Assembly (NCBI GenBank): GCA_900769465.1
Contig: CAAGGT010000247.1
Span: forward strand, 1 to 63,966
Source of the DNA: Bacteroidaceae bacterium
GTDB taxonomy: Bacteria > Bacteroidota > Bacteroidia > Bacteroidales > Bacteroidaceae
Reading direction: 5' to 3'
Length of the DNA: 63,966 nt
Position 1 is the first letter of the stretch, and each line of letters opens with the position of its first letter. Shown in pieces: positions 49,658 through 59,230 of the stretch. A program made the translations under genes and the position numbers. The notes under the pieces were generated by a model. The model ran no database searches and was not told where the DNA came from. It worked only from the letters and a program-made list of their open reading frames with translations.

Positions 49658-49972
49658 TTAGAGAAGTGCCTCGAACTTTGCCTGTACCTCGCCCTTTGAC
49701 TTTGAGCCAACGAAGCGGTCTACTACCTTGCCGTCCTTGATGAAGATGACTGTGGGGACGTTACGGATGCCGTACTCCATTGTAAGGTCGTCGGCCTCCT
49801 CAATGTCGCATTTGCCAACTGCTATGCGGCCTGCATATTCCTCGGAAAGCTCCTCGATGATGGGTGCCAACTGTTTGCAGGGGCCGCACCATGCAGCGCT
49901 GAAGTCAAGTACTATTGGCAATTCGGTTGCCATAAATTCTTTTGCATTGTTGTTTGTTACATTTGTTGCCAT
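49658..49972 (-). CDS. trxA: thioredoxin
   Basis: A 104-residue thioredoxin that reduces disulfides in cytoplasmic proteins. The redox motif is WCGPC within LDFSAAWCGPCKQLAPIIEE, the buried Asp is in the preceding strand, the cis-Pro is in NVPTVIFIKDGK, and the last helix is SKGEVQAKFEALL. Length is normal for a single-domain thioredoxin. It lies 18 bases after dnaE and 19 bases before the acidic hypothetical gene, so the three form an operon. Confidence 0.95.
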   Translation of the reverse strand: MATNVTNNNAKEFMATELPIVLDFSAAWCGPCKQLAPIIEELSEEYAGRIAVGKCDIEEADDLTMEYGIRNVPTVIFIKDGKVVDRFVGSKSKGEVQAKFEALL

Positions 49973-49990
49973 AATGTTGATTTTTATGGG

Positions 49991-52900
49991 TTAATTAAGT
50001 TTATAATCTATGTTTTCCAATCCTTTTATGTAGTCAAGAAGCTCGGGCAGAACCTCTATGTCGTGGCTTTTGGATGCAAGCTCAAGGGTGAACTCCTGTT
50101 CGTAGTCCTTTATCTTGAAGATGAGCTTGCTGTTGCCGGGGTGCTTCTCGGTGTAGTCTATGATGGTGCTGTAGACCTCGTCGTTGAGCGACATTACATC
50201 GAACGTGATGGTGATGCTCTTTACAAGGCCTTCCTTTATTTCGGGCATAAGCTCTATGCTGTCCACAACAAAATCAAGTTTTGTCTCATCCCAACGGCGT
50301 GGTTGGCAGCTGCCCTTGATGTAGAGGAAGTTGCCGGGGATAAAGTAGTTCTGGCGTTTCATCCACTCCTCGCCGAAGAAGAACATCTCGGCTGTTCCGC
50401 TGAAGTCCTCAATCTTTGCAACTCCATAGGGGCTGCCTTTCTTGGTGAAGCCTGTGCGTGGTGGGTCGCTAACGACACCGCCCAGCGTTATCTTGCGACC
50501 GGTGAGGGCTTGAAGGTTGTCCATCTCGGCCGCTTTGGTGTTGCAGAACTCGTTCAGTATGAGTGAATAGTCATCGAGAGGGTGTGCCGACAGGTATATG
50601 CCCACAAGTTCGCGTTCGCGGTTCAGGCGCTCAAGTGTACTCCAGTTGCCGCCTTCGGGGATTTCGGGCTTGGGTATCTCTGCCATCTCTGTATCTCCAA
50701 AGAGTGAGGCGGTGGCGCTGGCCTTGTCGGTCTGGTAGAGGTTGCCGTACCTGATGAGGGCCTCGAGGAACTGCTCGCCTTTGCTGTTGATGTTGGCATA
50801 CTGCTCGCGGCTGATGCCACCGGGCAACTCGTCGAATGCTCCGGCAAAGGCAAGGCACTCAAGGTTCTTGCGGTTGCAGGCTGTGAGGTTCACGCGCTCC
50901 ACAAAGTCGAATATGCTCTTGAACGGGCCGTTTGCCTCACGTTCATCGATTATGCACTGCACGGCATTCTCGCCCACACCCTTCACGGCACATAGACCGA
51001 AACGCACGTCGCCCTTCTTGTTCACGCTGAACTTGCGGCGCGACTCGTTGACGTCGGGGCCAAGCACGTTGATGCCCATGCTCTTGCACTCCTGCATCAG
51101 TTTGGTGATTTCGGTAATCTTGTCAAGGTTGCGGCTCATTGCACCGGCCATATACTGTGACGGGTAGTTGGCCTTGAGGTATGCTGTCTGGTATGCAACC
51201 CAGGAGTAGCAGGTGGCGTGCGACTTGTTGAAGGCGTACGATGCGAACTTCTCCCAGTCGGCCCATATCTTTTCAAGGACTTTCTCGTCGTGTCCGTTCT
51301 TCTTGCCGCCATTGATAAACTTTGGCTTCAGCTCATCCAGCTTGGCCTTTAGTTTCTTACCCATCGCCTTGCGAAGGGTGTCACTCTCGCCACGGGTAAA
51401 GTCGGCAAGCAGGCGCGAGAGGAGCATCACCTGCTCCTGGTACACGGTGATTCCATAGGTGTCCTTGAGGTACTTTTCCATACAGGGGATATCGTACTGC
51501 ACAAGAGAGGGGTCGTGCTTGCGCTTGATGAAGTCCGGGATGTAGTCCATAGGGCCCGGACGGTAGAGGGCGTTCATTGCAATGAGGTCCTCGAAGGTGC
51601 TGGGCTGCAGTTCGCGCAGGTACTTCTGCATACCGGGCGACTCGAACTGGAACGTGCCTATGGTGTTGCCGTTGCTGTATAGTTCGTAGGTCTTGGGGTC
51701 ATCGATGGGAATGGCATCAATGTCCACGTCTATCTTGAGACTTTGGCGTATGTTCTCCAGTGCCTCTTTGATGACGGAGAGTGTCTTGAGCCCCAGAAAG
51801 TCCATCTTGATGAGGCCTGTCTCCTCAATGACACTGCCTTCGTATTGGGTTACGAGCATCTTCTCGCCGGTTTCCTTGTCCTCGGCGATGCTGATGGGTA
51901 CGTGGTCTGTTATGTCGTCGCGGCAGATGATTGTTCCACAAGCGTGTACGCCTGTATTGCGAACGTTGCCCTCGAGCATCTTGGCGTATTTTATGGTGTC
52001 GCGCAGAATGGGGTCTGGCGATGCCTCGGCTTCGCGCAGCTCGGGAACGGCCTGTATGGCGTTGGGAAGGTTCATCTTCATGCCGTCGGGCAGGCGATCG
52101 GGGATGGCTTTGCACAGTTTGTTTGAAATGTCGAGCGGTACCTTCTGCACGCGTGCTACGTCCTTGATGGCAAGCTTGGTTGCCATTGTACCGTATGTGA
52201 TGATGTGTGCAACTTTCTCCTGTCCGTATTTTTCGGTTACCCAGTTGAGTACCCTGCCGCGGCCGTCATCGTCAAAGTCCACGTCGATATCGGGGAGTGA
52301 GATACGGTCGGGGTTCAGGAAACGCTCGAACAGCAGGTCGTATTTTATGGGGTCTACACGTGTGATTCCAAGTGTGTATGCCACCACGCTGCCGGCTGCC
52401 GAACCACGTCCGGGGCCCACGGAGACGCCAAGCTCCTCGCGGGCGGCCTTGATGAAGTCCTGCACGATGAGGAAGTAGCCGGGGAAACCCATGGTCTTCA
52501 TGATGTGCAGCTCAAAGTCTATTCGGTCTGTGAGTTCCTGCGAGAATGGCTCGGGGTAGCACTTTTTTGCTCCGTCGTAGGCGAGCTTACGAAGGTAGTC
52601 GCCCTCGAGCTTTATGCGGTAAAGTTTGTCGTAGCCGCCAAGCTTCTTGATTTTCTTCTCGGCCTCCTCCTGTGAGAGTACGACATTGCCCTTCTCGTCT
52701 TGTGTGAACTCGTCAAAGAGTTGTTGGTGGGTGATTGTCCGGCGGTACTGCTCCTCGGTGCCGAACTCCTCGGGGATGGCGAAGTTGGGCATGATGGGGG
52801 CGCTGTCAATGGAGTAGTATTCCACCTTGTCGCAAATCTCAACGGTATTGGCCATAGCCTCGGGGATGTCGCCGAACATCTGTTCCATTTCGGCTTTTGT

Positions 52901-53686
52901 CTTCATCCACTCCTGCTTGGAGTAGAGCATACGGTTGGGGTCATCGAGGTCGCGGCCTGTACTGAGGCAGATGAGACGGTCGTGCGCCTCGGCGTTCTCC
53001 TCGTCGACAAAGTGTACGTCGTTTGAGCATATGAGCTTTACACCGCATTTCTTGCTCAATTCAACGATGTGCCTGTTTACCTCAACCTGCAGGGGGTACA
53101 CTTCGTGGTTGGCACGTTCAACGGTAGCCTTGTGTAGCTGCAGCTCCAGATAGTAGTCATCGCCAAAGAGGTTTTTGAACCACATTACAACCTCTTCGGC
53201 CTTCTCTAGGTCACCGTTCTTTATGAGCTGCGGCACCTCGCCACCAAGACAGGCCGAACAGCAGATGAGTCCTTCGTGGTATTTCTCTATCTCGGTCTTG
53301 TCGGTGCGCGGGTTGTAATAGTAGCCCTCGCTCCATGCCTTTGACACAATCTTTACAAGGTTGTGATAACCCTGCTGGTTCTTGGCAAGGAGTATGAGGT
53401 GGTGTCCGCGCATATCTTCCTTGAGTTCCTTGTTGAACAGACGGCGTTCGGCCACGTACACCTCGCAACCGATGATGGGCTTGAACTTCTCATCATCGTT
53501 CTTTTTGGAGTTTATCTTGCTTACATAGTTGAAGAACTCCTTGATACCCATCATGTTGCCGTGGTCGGTGATGGCAATGCCTTTCATGTTGTCGGCAATG
53601 GCTTTGTCGACAAGTTTCTTTATGGCGGCCTGTCCGTCAAGGATGGAGTATTGCGAATGGACGTGTAGGTGTACGAAATCTTGCAT
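49991..53686 (-). CDS. dnaE: DNA polymerase III alpha subunit
   Basis: A 1231-residue replicative polymerase subunit. PHP domain at the N-terminus (VHLHVHSQYSILDGQ, ITDHGNMMGIKEF); the C-family polymerase core has GPGRGSAAGSVVAYTLGIT and the catalytic aspartates in PDIDVDFDDDGRGR (near 469); then GIQ-type YGITVYQEQVMLLSR and NKSHATCYSWVAYQTAYLKA; a helix-hairpin-helix region (FAGAFDELPGG); and an OB fold (about 1000-1080, LGGVVSDPPRTGFTKKGSPY). The length is at the long end of the DnaE type (about 1160-1260). First gene of an operon with trxA. Confidence 0.97.
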   Translation of the reverse strand: MQDFVHLHVHSQYSILDGQAAIKKLVDKAIADNMKGIAITDHGNMMGIKEFFNYVSKINSKKNDDEKFKPIIGCEVYVAERRLFNKELKEDMRGHHLILLAKNQQGYHNLVKIVSKAWSEGYYYNPRTDKTEIEKYHEGLICCSACLGGEVPQLIKNGDLEKAEEVVMWFKNLFGDDYYLELQLHKATVERANHEVYPLQVEVNRHIVELSKKCGVKLICSNDVHFVDEENAEAHDRLICLSTGRDLDDPNRMLYSKQEWMKTKAEMEQMFGDIPEAMANTVEICDKVEYYSIDSAPIMPNFAIPEEFGTEEQYRRTITHQQLFDEFTQDEKGNVVLSQEEAEKKIKKLGGYDKLYRIKLEGDYLRKLAYDGAKKCYPEPFSQELTDRIDFELHIMKTMGFPGYFLIVQDFIKAAREELGVSVGPGRGSAAGSVVAYTLGITRVDPIKYDLLFERFLNPDRISLPDIDVDFDDDGRGRVLNWVTEKYGQEKVAHIITYGTMATKLAIKDVARVQKVPLDISNKLCKAIPDRLPDGMKMNLPNAIQAVPELREAEASPDPILRDTIKYAKMLEGNVRNTGVHACGTIICRDDITDHVPISIAEDKETGEKMLVTQYEGSVIEETGLIKMDFLGLKTLSVIKEALENIRQSLKIDVDIDAIPIDDPKTYELYSNGNTIGTFQFESPGMQKYLRELQPSTFEDLIAMNALYRPGPMDYIPDFIKRKHDPSLVQYDIPCMEKYLKDTYGITVYQEQVMLLSRLLADFTRGESDTLRKAMGKKLKAKLDELKPKFINGGKKNGHDEKVLEKIWADWEKFASYAFNKSHATCYSWVAYQTAYLKANYPSQYMAGAMSRNLDKITEITKLMQECKSMGINVLGPDVNESRRKFSVNKKGDVRFGLCAVKGVGENAVQCIIDEREANGPFKSIFDFVERVNLTACNRKNLECLAFAGAFDELPGGISREQYANINSKGEQFLEALIRYGNLYQTDKASATASLFGDTEMAEIPKPEIPEGGNWSTLERLNRERELVGIYLSAHPLDDYSLILNEFCNTKAAEMDNLQALTGRKITLGGVVSDPPRTGFTKKGSPYGVAKIEDFSGTAEMFFFGEEWMKRQNYFIPGNFLYIKGSCQPRRWDETKLDFVVDSIELMPEIKEGLVKSITITFDVMSLNDEVYSTIIDYTEKHPGNSKLIFKIKDYEQEFTLELASKSHDIEVLPELLDYIKGLENIDYKLN

Positions 53687-54055
53687 CTGTCTCTTTTTTA
53701 TCGTTGATAAAGGTAATACCTTTTGTTTATATATAGTAGTTTTTCTGCCAAAAAAGTTATCAACATTTGCTTTTGCCTTTGTTGCAGGAATGGGGAATTC
53801 CCAAGAAACCGGCTGCGGGTCATGGGGTTTTGCCGATGACGGCTTTCTGGTGCGGAGTTGCTGTGTGTTGGCTTTTTTGCCTCTGTGGGATAATTTTATA
53901 GGGATTTTAACGGTTTATTAATTTTTATTACTACATTTGCAGAAACTGCGGAATTGTGTTGCGTGGCACGCTTTGTTCTTTTTGACACTGTTGCACGTGT
54001 CTGTGTGAACAAGGATTTTCGCGTTGCCGTTGTGGAATATTATCGGATACCATTT
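53687..54055 (+). promoter_or_regulatory. 369-base intergenic region with the psd promoter
   Basis: Between the divergent dnaE and psd genes. TACATTTG at 53932-53939 matches TAnnTTTG, with an A/T-rich TTAA about 21 bases upstream, and would start a transcript about 110 bases before psd. A weaker TACCTTTA on the minus strand (53715-53708) may serve dnaE. I see no gene or RNA in the rest. Confidence 0.45.
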
Positions 54056-54754
54056 ATGGGAAAATTTAAAAGAATAAGGAAATTAAAGGATTATAGAATA
54101 CATAGGGAGGGTACTGAAATCCTGCTTTTGGGTTTCACCGTCTTTGCTTTGGCAGCTTTCCTGCTGTGGTATTATCTGCCCGGGTGCGTTGTTTTCAACA
54201 GCGTGGTGTCGTTTGGCTTTTTGGTGCTTTATCTGCTGATGATAAACTTCTTCCGTAGCCCAAAACGAATTTTCCCCGGTGATGTGGAGAATGTGATTGT
54301 GGCTCCTGCCGATGGTAAGGTGGTGGTGATTGAGAAGGTCTTTGAACCCGACCATTTCAAGGATGAGAGATTGCAGATTTCAATATTCATGAGTCCTATG
54401 AATGTACACGCGAACTGGTATCCTGTTGATGGCAAGGTGAAGCGTGTGGAGCATCAGAAGGGTAAATATCACAAGGCGTGGTTACCGAAAGCCAGCACCG
54501 AGAACGAACGTTCATTGGTGGTCATTGAAACGGCTGACGGTCACGAGATTCTTGTGCGACAGATTGCCGGTGCTATGGCACGCCGTATTGTGACATACGC
54601 GGCTGCCGGTGAGGATTGCTTCATTGACCAGCATATGGGATTCATAAAGTTCGGTTCCCGCGTTGACCTCTATCTGCCGCTTGACGTTGATTTGAAGATT
54701 GAGCTGGACCAGAAGACGGTTGGTAACGAGACCGTAATAGCAACCTTCAAATAA
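54056..54754 (+). CDS. psd: phosphatidylserine decarboxylase proenzyme
   Basis: A 232-residue enzyme that converts phosphatidylserine to phosphatidylethanolamine at the membrane. Two N-terminal hydrophobic stretches (ILLLGFTVFALAAFLLWYYL, SFGFLVLYLLMINFF) anchor it; VIVAPADGKVVVIE, FMSPMNVHANWYPVDG and IAGAMARRIVTY are family motifs; the self-cleavage Ser that becomes the pyruvoyl group is in KFGSRVDLYLP. The short form with this cleavage motif is usual in Bacteroidetes. The start at 54056 gives the family length; an in-frame ATG at 53954 only adds sequence without family features. pssA follows after 9 bases. Confidence 0.95.
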   Translation: MGKFKRIRKLKDYRIHREGTEILLLGFTVFALAAFLLWYYLPGCVVFNSVVSFGFLVLYLLMINFFRSPKRIFPGDVENVIVAPADGKVVVIEKVFEPDHFKDERLQISIFMSPMNVHANWYPVDGKVKRVEHQKGKYHKAWLPKASTENERSLVVIETADGHEILVRQIAGAMARRIVTYAAAGEDCFIDQHMGFIKFGSRVDLYLPLDVDLKIELDQKTVGNETVIATFK

Positions 54755-54763
54755 AGATTAAAA

Positions 54764-55468
54764 ATGTCTGTGAAGAAACATATTCCAAATGCAATTACCT
54801 GCTGCAACCTGTTCTCGGGTTGTGTGGCGTGTGTAATGGCTTTCTCGGGGGATTTTGAGTATGCTATGCTCTTTATTGTGCTGGGTGCCGTGTTTGATTT
54901 CTTTGACGGTATGGTGGCCCGTCTTTTGGGTGTTTCTTCTCCTTTGGGAGTGCAGATGGACTCGCTGGCCGATGACATTACGTTCGGTCTTGCTCCGGCA
55001 ATGGTGATATTCTCGTTTATGAAGGATGCGCTGGTTTATCCGGCGTTCTTGGGTGGCTTTGCCGCTGTTCTGCCTTATTCGGCATTCCTTATAGCTGTGT
55101 TCTCGGCTTGTCGCCTGGCAAAGTTCAATGTCGACACACGCCAGACAACATCGTTCATTGGGTTGCCTACACCTGCAAATGCGCTTTTTTGGTCGTCGTT
55201 GATTGTCGGTGGCAAGGAGTGGCTGTTGGGGCTGAACCACGCCTGGGCATTGATTATGGCACTCATTTTCCTGTTCTCGTATTTCCTTATTTCGGAAATT
55301 CCGATGTTTGCCATGAAGTTCAAGAACTTGAGCTGGAAGAGCAACAAGACGAGATATCTCTTTCTGATAGTATCTCTGCCTATGCTTGCATTGGGCTATT
55401 TGGCGCCGGTTGCAATAATATCATGGTATCTGGCCTTGTCGGTTGTGCTGTCAAGGAGAAAATCCTGA
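54764..55468 (+). CDS. pssA: CDP-diacylglycerol-serine O-phosphatidyltransferase
   Basis: A 234-residue integral membrane enzyme of the CDP-alcohol phosphatidyltransferase family, making phosphatidylserine for Psd. The catalytic signature D-G-x2-A-R-x8-G-x3-D-x3-D is seen in FFDGMVARLLGVSSPLG and VQMDSLADDITFG. Further membrane helices follow (AWALIMALIFLFSYFLI). It lies 9 bases after psd, the classic pair for phosphatidylethanolamine synthesis. Confidence 0.95.
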   Translation: MSVKKHIPNAITCCNLFSGCVACVMAFSGDFEYAMLFIVLGAVFDFFDGMVARLLGVSSPLGVQMDSLADDITFGLAPAMVIFSFMKDALVYPAFLGGFAAVLPYSAFLIAVFSACRLAKFNVDTRQTTSFIGLPTPANALFWSSLIVGGKEWLLGLNHAWALIMALIFLFSYFLISEIPMFAMKFKNLSWKSNKTRYLFLIVSLPMLALGYLAPVAIISWYLALSVVLSRRKS

Positions 55469-55581
55469 ATTCTGTAAATACTGTATCCTTCGCGGAACCT
55501 TACGTCAACCCCTATGTTTACAGATGTAGAGTTGATGGTTGTGTTATGCGTATGGTCTGTACATTTTAAAAGAAGAAATTT

Positions 55582-55821
55582 ATGCTGTTTACTATATTGA
55601 TTGTTTTTCTCTTTCTGCTTGTTTTTGTGCCTGCATTTTTCCTTTCTGTAATAACAAAGGTGCTTTCATTCTTCGGCTTTGGCGCAAAAAAAGAGAACCC
55701 TCAAGGAAAGGGTGAATTCCACAATGCCCATACCCGCAAAAAGGATACCGGCACTGCAAAGAGCAAGAAAATATTTGACAAGAATGAGGGTGAATATGTT
55801 GATTTTGAGGAGATAGAATGA
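55582..55821 (+). CDS. DUF4834 family protein
   Basis: A 79-residue protein with one N-terminal membrane segment (FTILIVFLFLLVFVPAFFL), a glycine/lysine-rich stretch and an acidic end (NEGEYVDFEEIE). This matches DUF4834, a Bacteroidetes family of unknown function often found after pssA, as here (113 bases downstream). Likely co-transcribed with psd-pssA. Confidence 0.8.
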   Translation: MLFTILIVFLFLLVFVPAFFLSVITKVLSFFGFGAKKENPQGKGEFHNAHTRKKDTGTAKSKKIFDKNEGEYVDFEEIE

Positions 55822-55925
55822 GAAAAAGGTGAAATTGGGCGCTGTGTATGCACTTTTTTTATAAAAATCTATGGATTTTGTAAAAAATATTTTTTCTTTG
55901 TAGACAGATACAAACACATTTATTT

Positions 55926-57761
55926 ATGAGGACAAAACTCTTTTTAAGGTGCGGATTGTTGGTCTGCGCCTCCCTGTTGTTTTTTATGACGTCCTGTGTT
56001 GATGACCGGTACGATTTGTCGAAGGGGGTTGATGCGACCATAGCATTCGGCAAGGGTGTCTCTGTACCTATCGGCTCAACAGCAAAAATAATGCTTTCTG
56101 AAATTGTTGATACGGCAAGTACGGATGTTCTTGAAATTGACTCGCTGACGGGTGATTATTCCATTACTGTTGCCGGGACGTTTGAACCGCAGGCGTTCAA
56201 TGTCGGTGGTATGAATATCGCAATCACTGCTTCACCCGAATGCAAGCATTATGACTTTGAACTGATAAATCTCTCGCAAGCCGCGAATCTCCCGCAGTGG
56301 GTGATAGAGGAGATGAGAAAGCAGAAGTATCCTTTTGTGGTACGTAATGAGGTTGATTATGCCGTGAATTTTGATGTGACTCCGAATGTGCCGCGAGAGA
56401 TAAAGAAAATACGCTCGCTGACATTCGAGAATGAGGTGAAGCTTGCTGTGAATCTGAAAATCTACAGCAAGAGACACGACTCGGACGATTTGCTCGAGAT
56501 TGTGGACAGGATATCACTGAAATCGGCATCGGAAGATGGCTTGTTGTTGAATGTTCCTGAATATCTGGTGTTTGCCGATGGGGCAATGGGAAATGACGGA
56601 TGCATTGTTCTCGACGGCTCGGCAAAGTACGATGCTGCGGCAAAGTCGTTGACTTATGCAAAGGAGATGTATATCAAGGCACTTGATTTCTCGTATCTGC
56701 CCGGCGGTTATCTCCCGGTAAACGATGGCGTGATTGACCTGCACAACGAACTGCACGCCATTGGTTATGTGGAGAGTGATACGGTGCTTCTGGGCTATGA
56801 AAATATAACGCATATCCAGTCGGTTGATGTCGAGTGTAACCTGGCCATTGACAGGTTCGTGATAAAAGAGGTCGAGGGTGTGTTCGACTATAATCTTGAG
56901 GCTATTGACGAGGTGGTTGAACTCTCGTTGGATGATGAACTCGAGTTCTTGAAAGATGCATATTTTGATTTCAATGACCCACGTGTGTATCTTACCGTGA
57001 ACAATCCGCTTGATGCAACGATATTCGCTTCGGCACGTTTTGCGGCGTTGGACGCTGATGGCAACAGATTGAATGATGCCGACGTGGCTGTTGACGTGGA
57101 GTTGTTGGGCAATGCCGAGAACAGGCTGTTCATAAACAGGTATGAGAACAATATCGATGGTTACAGGACTGTCACAGTTCCCGATTTGAACGAGTTGCTC
57201 AAGCAGTTGCCTGACAAGGTGGAAATTGGACTTGATGCACGTGCCGACACAACACGCTTTGTCAATTTGGAACTTGATACCGATTATATGCTTGACGGTG
57301 AATACCGGGTATCCTTGCCAATGAACTTCGATGAGTTCAGGATTGCGTACACGGCATCGTTTGAAGATGTATTGGGTGATACGGATGATTATACCAATGG
57401 CTTGTCGGCATTGAAACTTTCATTTGATGTGTTGAATACCATTCCACTTGAACTGGTACCGGAGATCGTTGCCTACGATGTCAATGGAGAGGTCATTGAT
57501 TTGCTGAACATTGAACTTGACGGTGCTATAAAGAAGGGCAACGGTGTTGCAGGTGGCGAGGTGACTGAACCGGTTGTTTCTCCGGTGGTGATGACGTTGT
57601 CTGCATCACGCGATGAATTGGATTCGCTCGACAGGATAGACATCAGGATGACAGGCTCGGGCTCCGGTCTGTTCAATGCCAAGGAGTATCTGCAGTTGAA
57701 GAATATCGTGCTGACGATTAATGAAGCGATTGTTATTGACTTGGATGGTAATGACAACTAA
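55926..57761 (+). CDS. hypothetical lipoprotein, partner of the DUF5723 protein
   Basis: A 611-residue protein with a lipobox signal (LLVCASLLFFMTSC, then VDDRYDL), so it is likely a lipoprotein. The rest is beta-rich and acidic without a domain I can name (YSITVAGTFEPQAFNV, AKSLTYAKEMYIKALDFSYL). It ends 15 bases before the DUF5723 gene, an outer-membrane beta-barrel-like protein, so the two probably act together at the outer membrane. Similar pairs occur in other Bacteroidales, as far as I recall. Function unknown. Confidence 0.8.
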   Translation: MRTKLFLRCGLLVCASLLFFMTSCVDDRYDLSKGVDATIAFGKGVSVPIGSTAKIMLSEIVDTASTDVLEIDSLTGDYSITVAGTFEPQAFNVGGMNIAITASPECKHYDFELINLSQAANLPQWVIEEMRKQKYPFVVRNEVDYAVNFDVTPNVPREIKKIRSLTFENEVKLAVNLKIYSKRHDSDDLLEIVDRISLKSASEDGLLLNVPEYLVFADGAMGNDGCIVLDGSAKYDAAAKSLTYAKEMYIKALDFSYLPGGYLPVNDGVIDLHNELHAIGYVESDTVLLGYENITHIQSVDVECNLAIDRFVIKEVEGVFDYNLEAIDEVVELSLDDELEFLKDAYFDFNDPRVYLTVNNPLDATIFASARFAALDADGNRLNDADVAVDVELLGNAENRLFINRYENNIDGYRTVTVPDLNELLKQLPDKVEIGLDARADTTRFVNLELDTDYMLDGEYRVSLPMNFDEFRIAYTASFEDVLGDTDDYTNGLSALKLSFDVLNTIPLELVPEIVAYDVNGEVIDLLNIELDGAIKKGNGVAGGEVTEPVVSPVVMTLSASRDELDSLDRIDIRMTGSGSGLFNAKEYLQLKNIVLTINEAIVIDLDGNDN

Positions 57762-57776
57762 AAGGTGGAACATACT

Positions 57777-59159
57777 ATGAAAACAGGATACATGATAAGA
57801 TTTGTTGCAGCGGCACTGATGCTGCTTGCGCCGATGACAGTTGCTGCACAGGCTTTGAGGACAGGATATTTCCTTAAGGGGTACTCGTACCGTCACAGGT
57901 TGAACCCGGCATTGATGAATGACCAGCACTATATCTCTTTCCCGTTGCTTGGCTCAACGAACCTGAATACGTCCGGCGCTCTTGGACTATCAGACTTGCT
58001 GTATGAGAGCCCTGACGGCAACGGACTGGTGACATTCATGCACCCTTCTGTCAGTGCCAATGACTTCATGGAGAGGATTGCAACCGGCAACAGACTGGCT
58101 CTTGAACTTGATTTGAATGTGTTCTCTATGGGATTCTTTGGCTTGGGAGGATACAATACGTTTGACGTAGCTTTGCATTCGAATACGGGATTGAATGTGC
58201 CGTATGACGTGTTCAGCTTCCTCAAGGCAATGGATGGCGGTACGTATAACTTTGCCAACTTGAACATTGCATCACGTAACTATATTGACATAGCACTTGG
58301 ACATTCACACAAGTTGAACGAGGACTTCACCTTTGGCGTGCGCCTGAAGGCTTTGCTTGGTGTAGCATATGCAAATTTCCTTGTTGACAGGATGAATGTG
58401 GAGATGAATGGCGAACGTTGGATGATTGATGCCAATGGATATGTTGCTGCGGCATTGGGAGGGCGATTCACATATGCCCAGGATGGGACTCTCAACGGAT
58501 ATGATGGTGCAAAATTCGGTATCCAGGGCTTTGGTATGGGTGTTGACTTGGGTTTTGAGTATGATCTCACGAATATAGGCACCGAAGGACTTGTCATGTC
58601 GGTGTCAATAACTGATTTGGGCTTTATGAGGTGGAAAAATGTCTCTACGGCAGGTTTTTCTCCGGAGCCTTATCTCTTTGAGGGCTTTGATGACATTGCT
58701 TTAGGTGGTGCCGAAGGTACAACTATAGAAGAACATATGGAGGCATTGGGCAACGACCTTGGTGAAATGTTCGTTCTTGGGGATAAAGGTGTGGCTGACA
58801 AGGACGAGGTGTTGTCGTCTACTTTGCACATTGGTTTGGAGTATAGGATGCCATTCTATGACAAGATGAGTGTCGCGTTTCTCTTTACCAACCGTTTCAA
58901 CAAGATATATCCATGCCACCAGTTGTCGTTGATGTTGAATTTATCTCCTTTGAAATGGCTTAACTTTTCAATAAGCGGTACCAATTCCAATCTTGGAATG
59001 GGCTTGGGAGCAATGCTCAATATTCACTGCTCGGGATTCAACCTCTTTGTTGGTACCGACCATTTCATAGGCAAAGTGAACACACAGTATATTCCTTTGA
59101 AGAGTATGAACTCAAGCGTGTCGGTGGGATTGAACATTCCTTTCGGAAAAAAGAGATGA
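57777..59159 (+). CDS. DUF5723 family outer-membrane-like protein
   Basis: A 460-residue exported protein. Signal peptide MIRFVAAALMLLAPMTVAAQ; then LRTGYFLKGYSYRHRLNPAL near the start, as in DUF5723, and repeated amphipathic beta strands (GVRLKALLGVAYANFLVDRM, FGMGVDLGFEYDLTNIG, NLGMGLGAMLNIHCSG), consistent with an outer-membrane beta barrel. The ATG at 57777 is chosen over a GTG four codons earlier. It follows the lipoprotein gene and ends before a strong shared terminator. Function unknown. Confidence 0.8.
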   Translation: MKTGYMIRFVAAALMLLAPMTVAAQALRTGYFLKGYSYRHRLNPALMNDQHYISFPLLGSTNLNTSGALGLSDLLYESPDGNGLVTFMHPSVSANDFMERIATGNRLALELDLNVFSMGFFGLGGYNTFDVALHSNTGLNVPYDVFSFLKAMDGGTYNFANLNIASRNYIDIALGHSHKLNEDFTFGVRLKALLGVAYANFLVDRMNVEMNGERWMIDANGYVAAALGGRFTYAQDGTLNGYDGAKFGIQGFGMGVDLGFEYDLTNIGTEGLVMSVSITDLGFMRWKNVSTAGFSPEPYLFEGFDDIALGGAEGTTIEEHMEALGNDLGEMFVLGDKGVADKDEVLSSTLHIGLEYRMPFYDKMSVAFLFTNRFNKIYPCHQLSLMLNLSPLKWLNFSISGTNSNLGMGLGAMLNIHCSGFNLFVGTDHFIGKVNTQYIPLKSMNSSVSVGLNIPFGKKR

Positions 59160-59171
59160 TATAGTCTACAT

Positions 59172-59216
59172 ATATTTAGTGGGCCCATAAGCATTGCTTA
59201 TGGGCCCACTAAATAT
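59172..59216. terminator. bidirectional terminator, perfect 21-bp stem
   Basis: ATATTTAGTGGGCCCATAAGC and its exact complement with loop ATT. It sits between the convergent DUF5723 and pyrH genes. Confidence 0.9.
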
Positions 59217-59230
59217 GTAACGGTGTTCTA

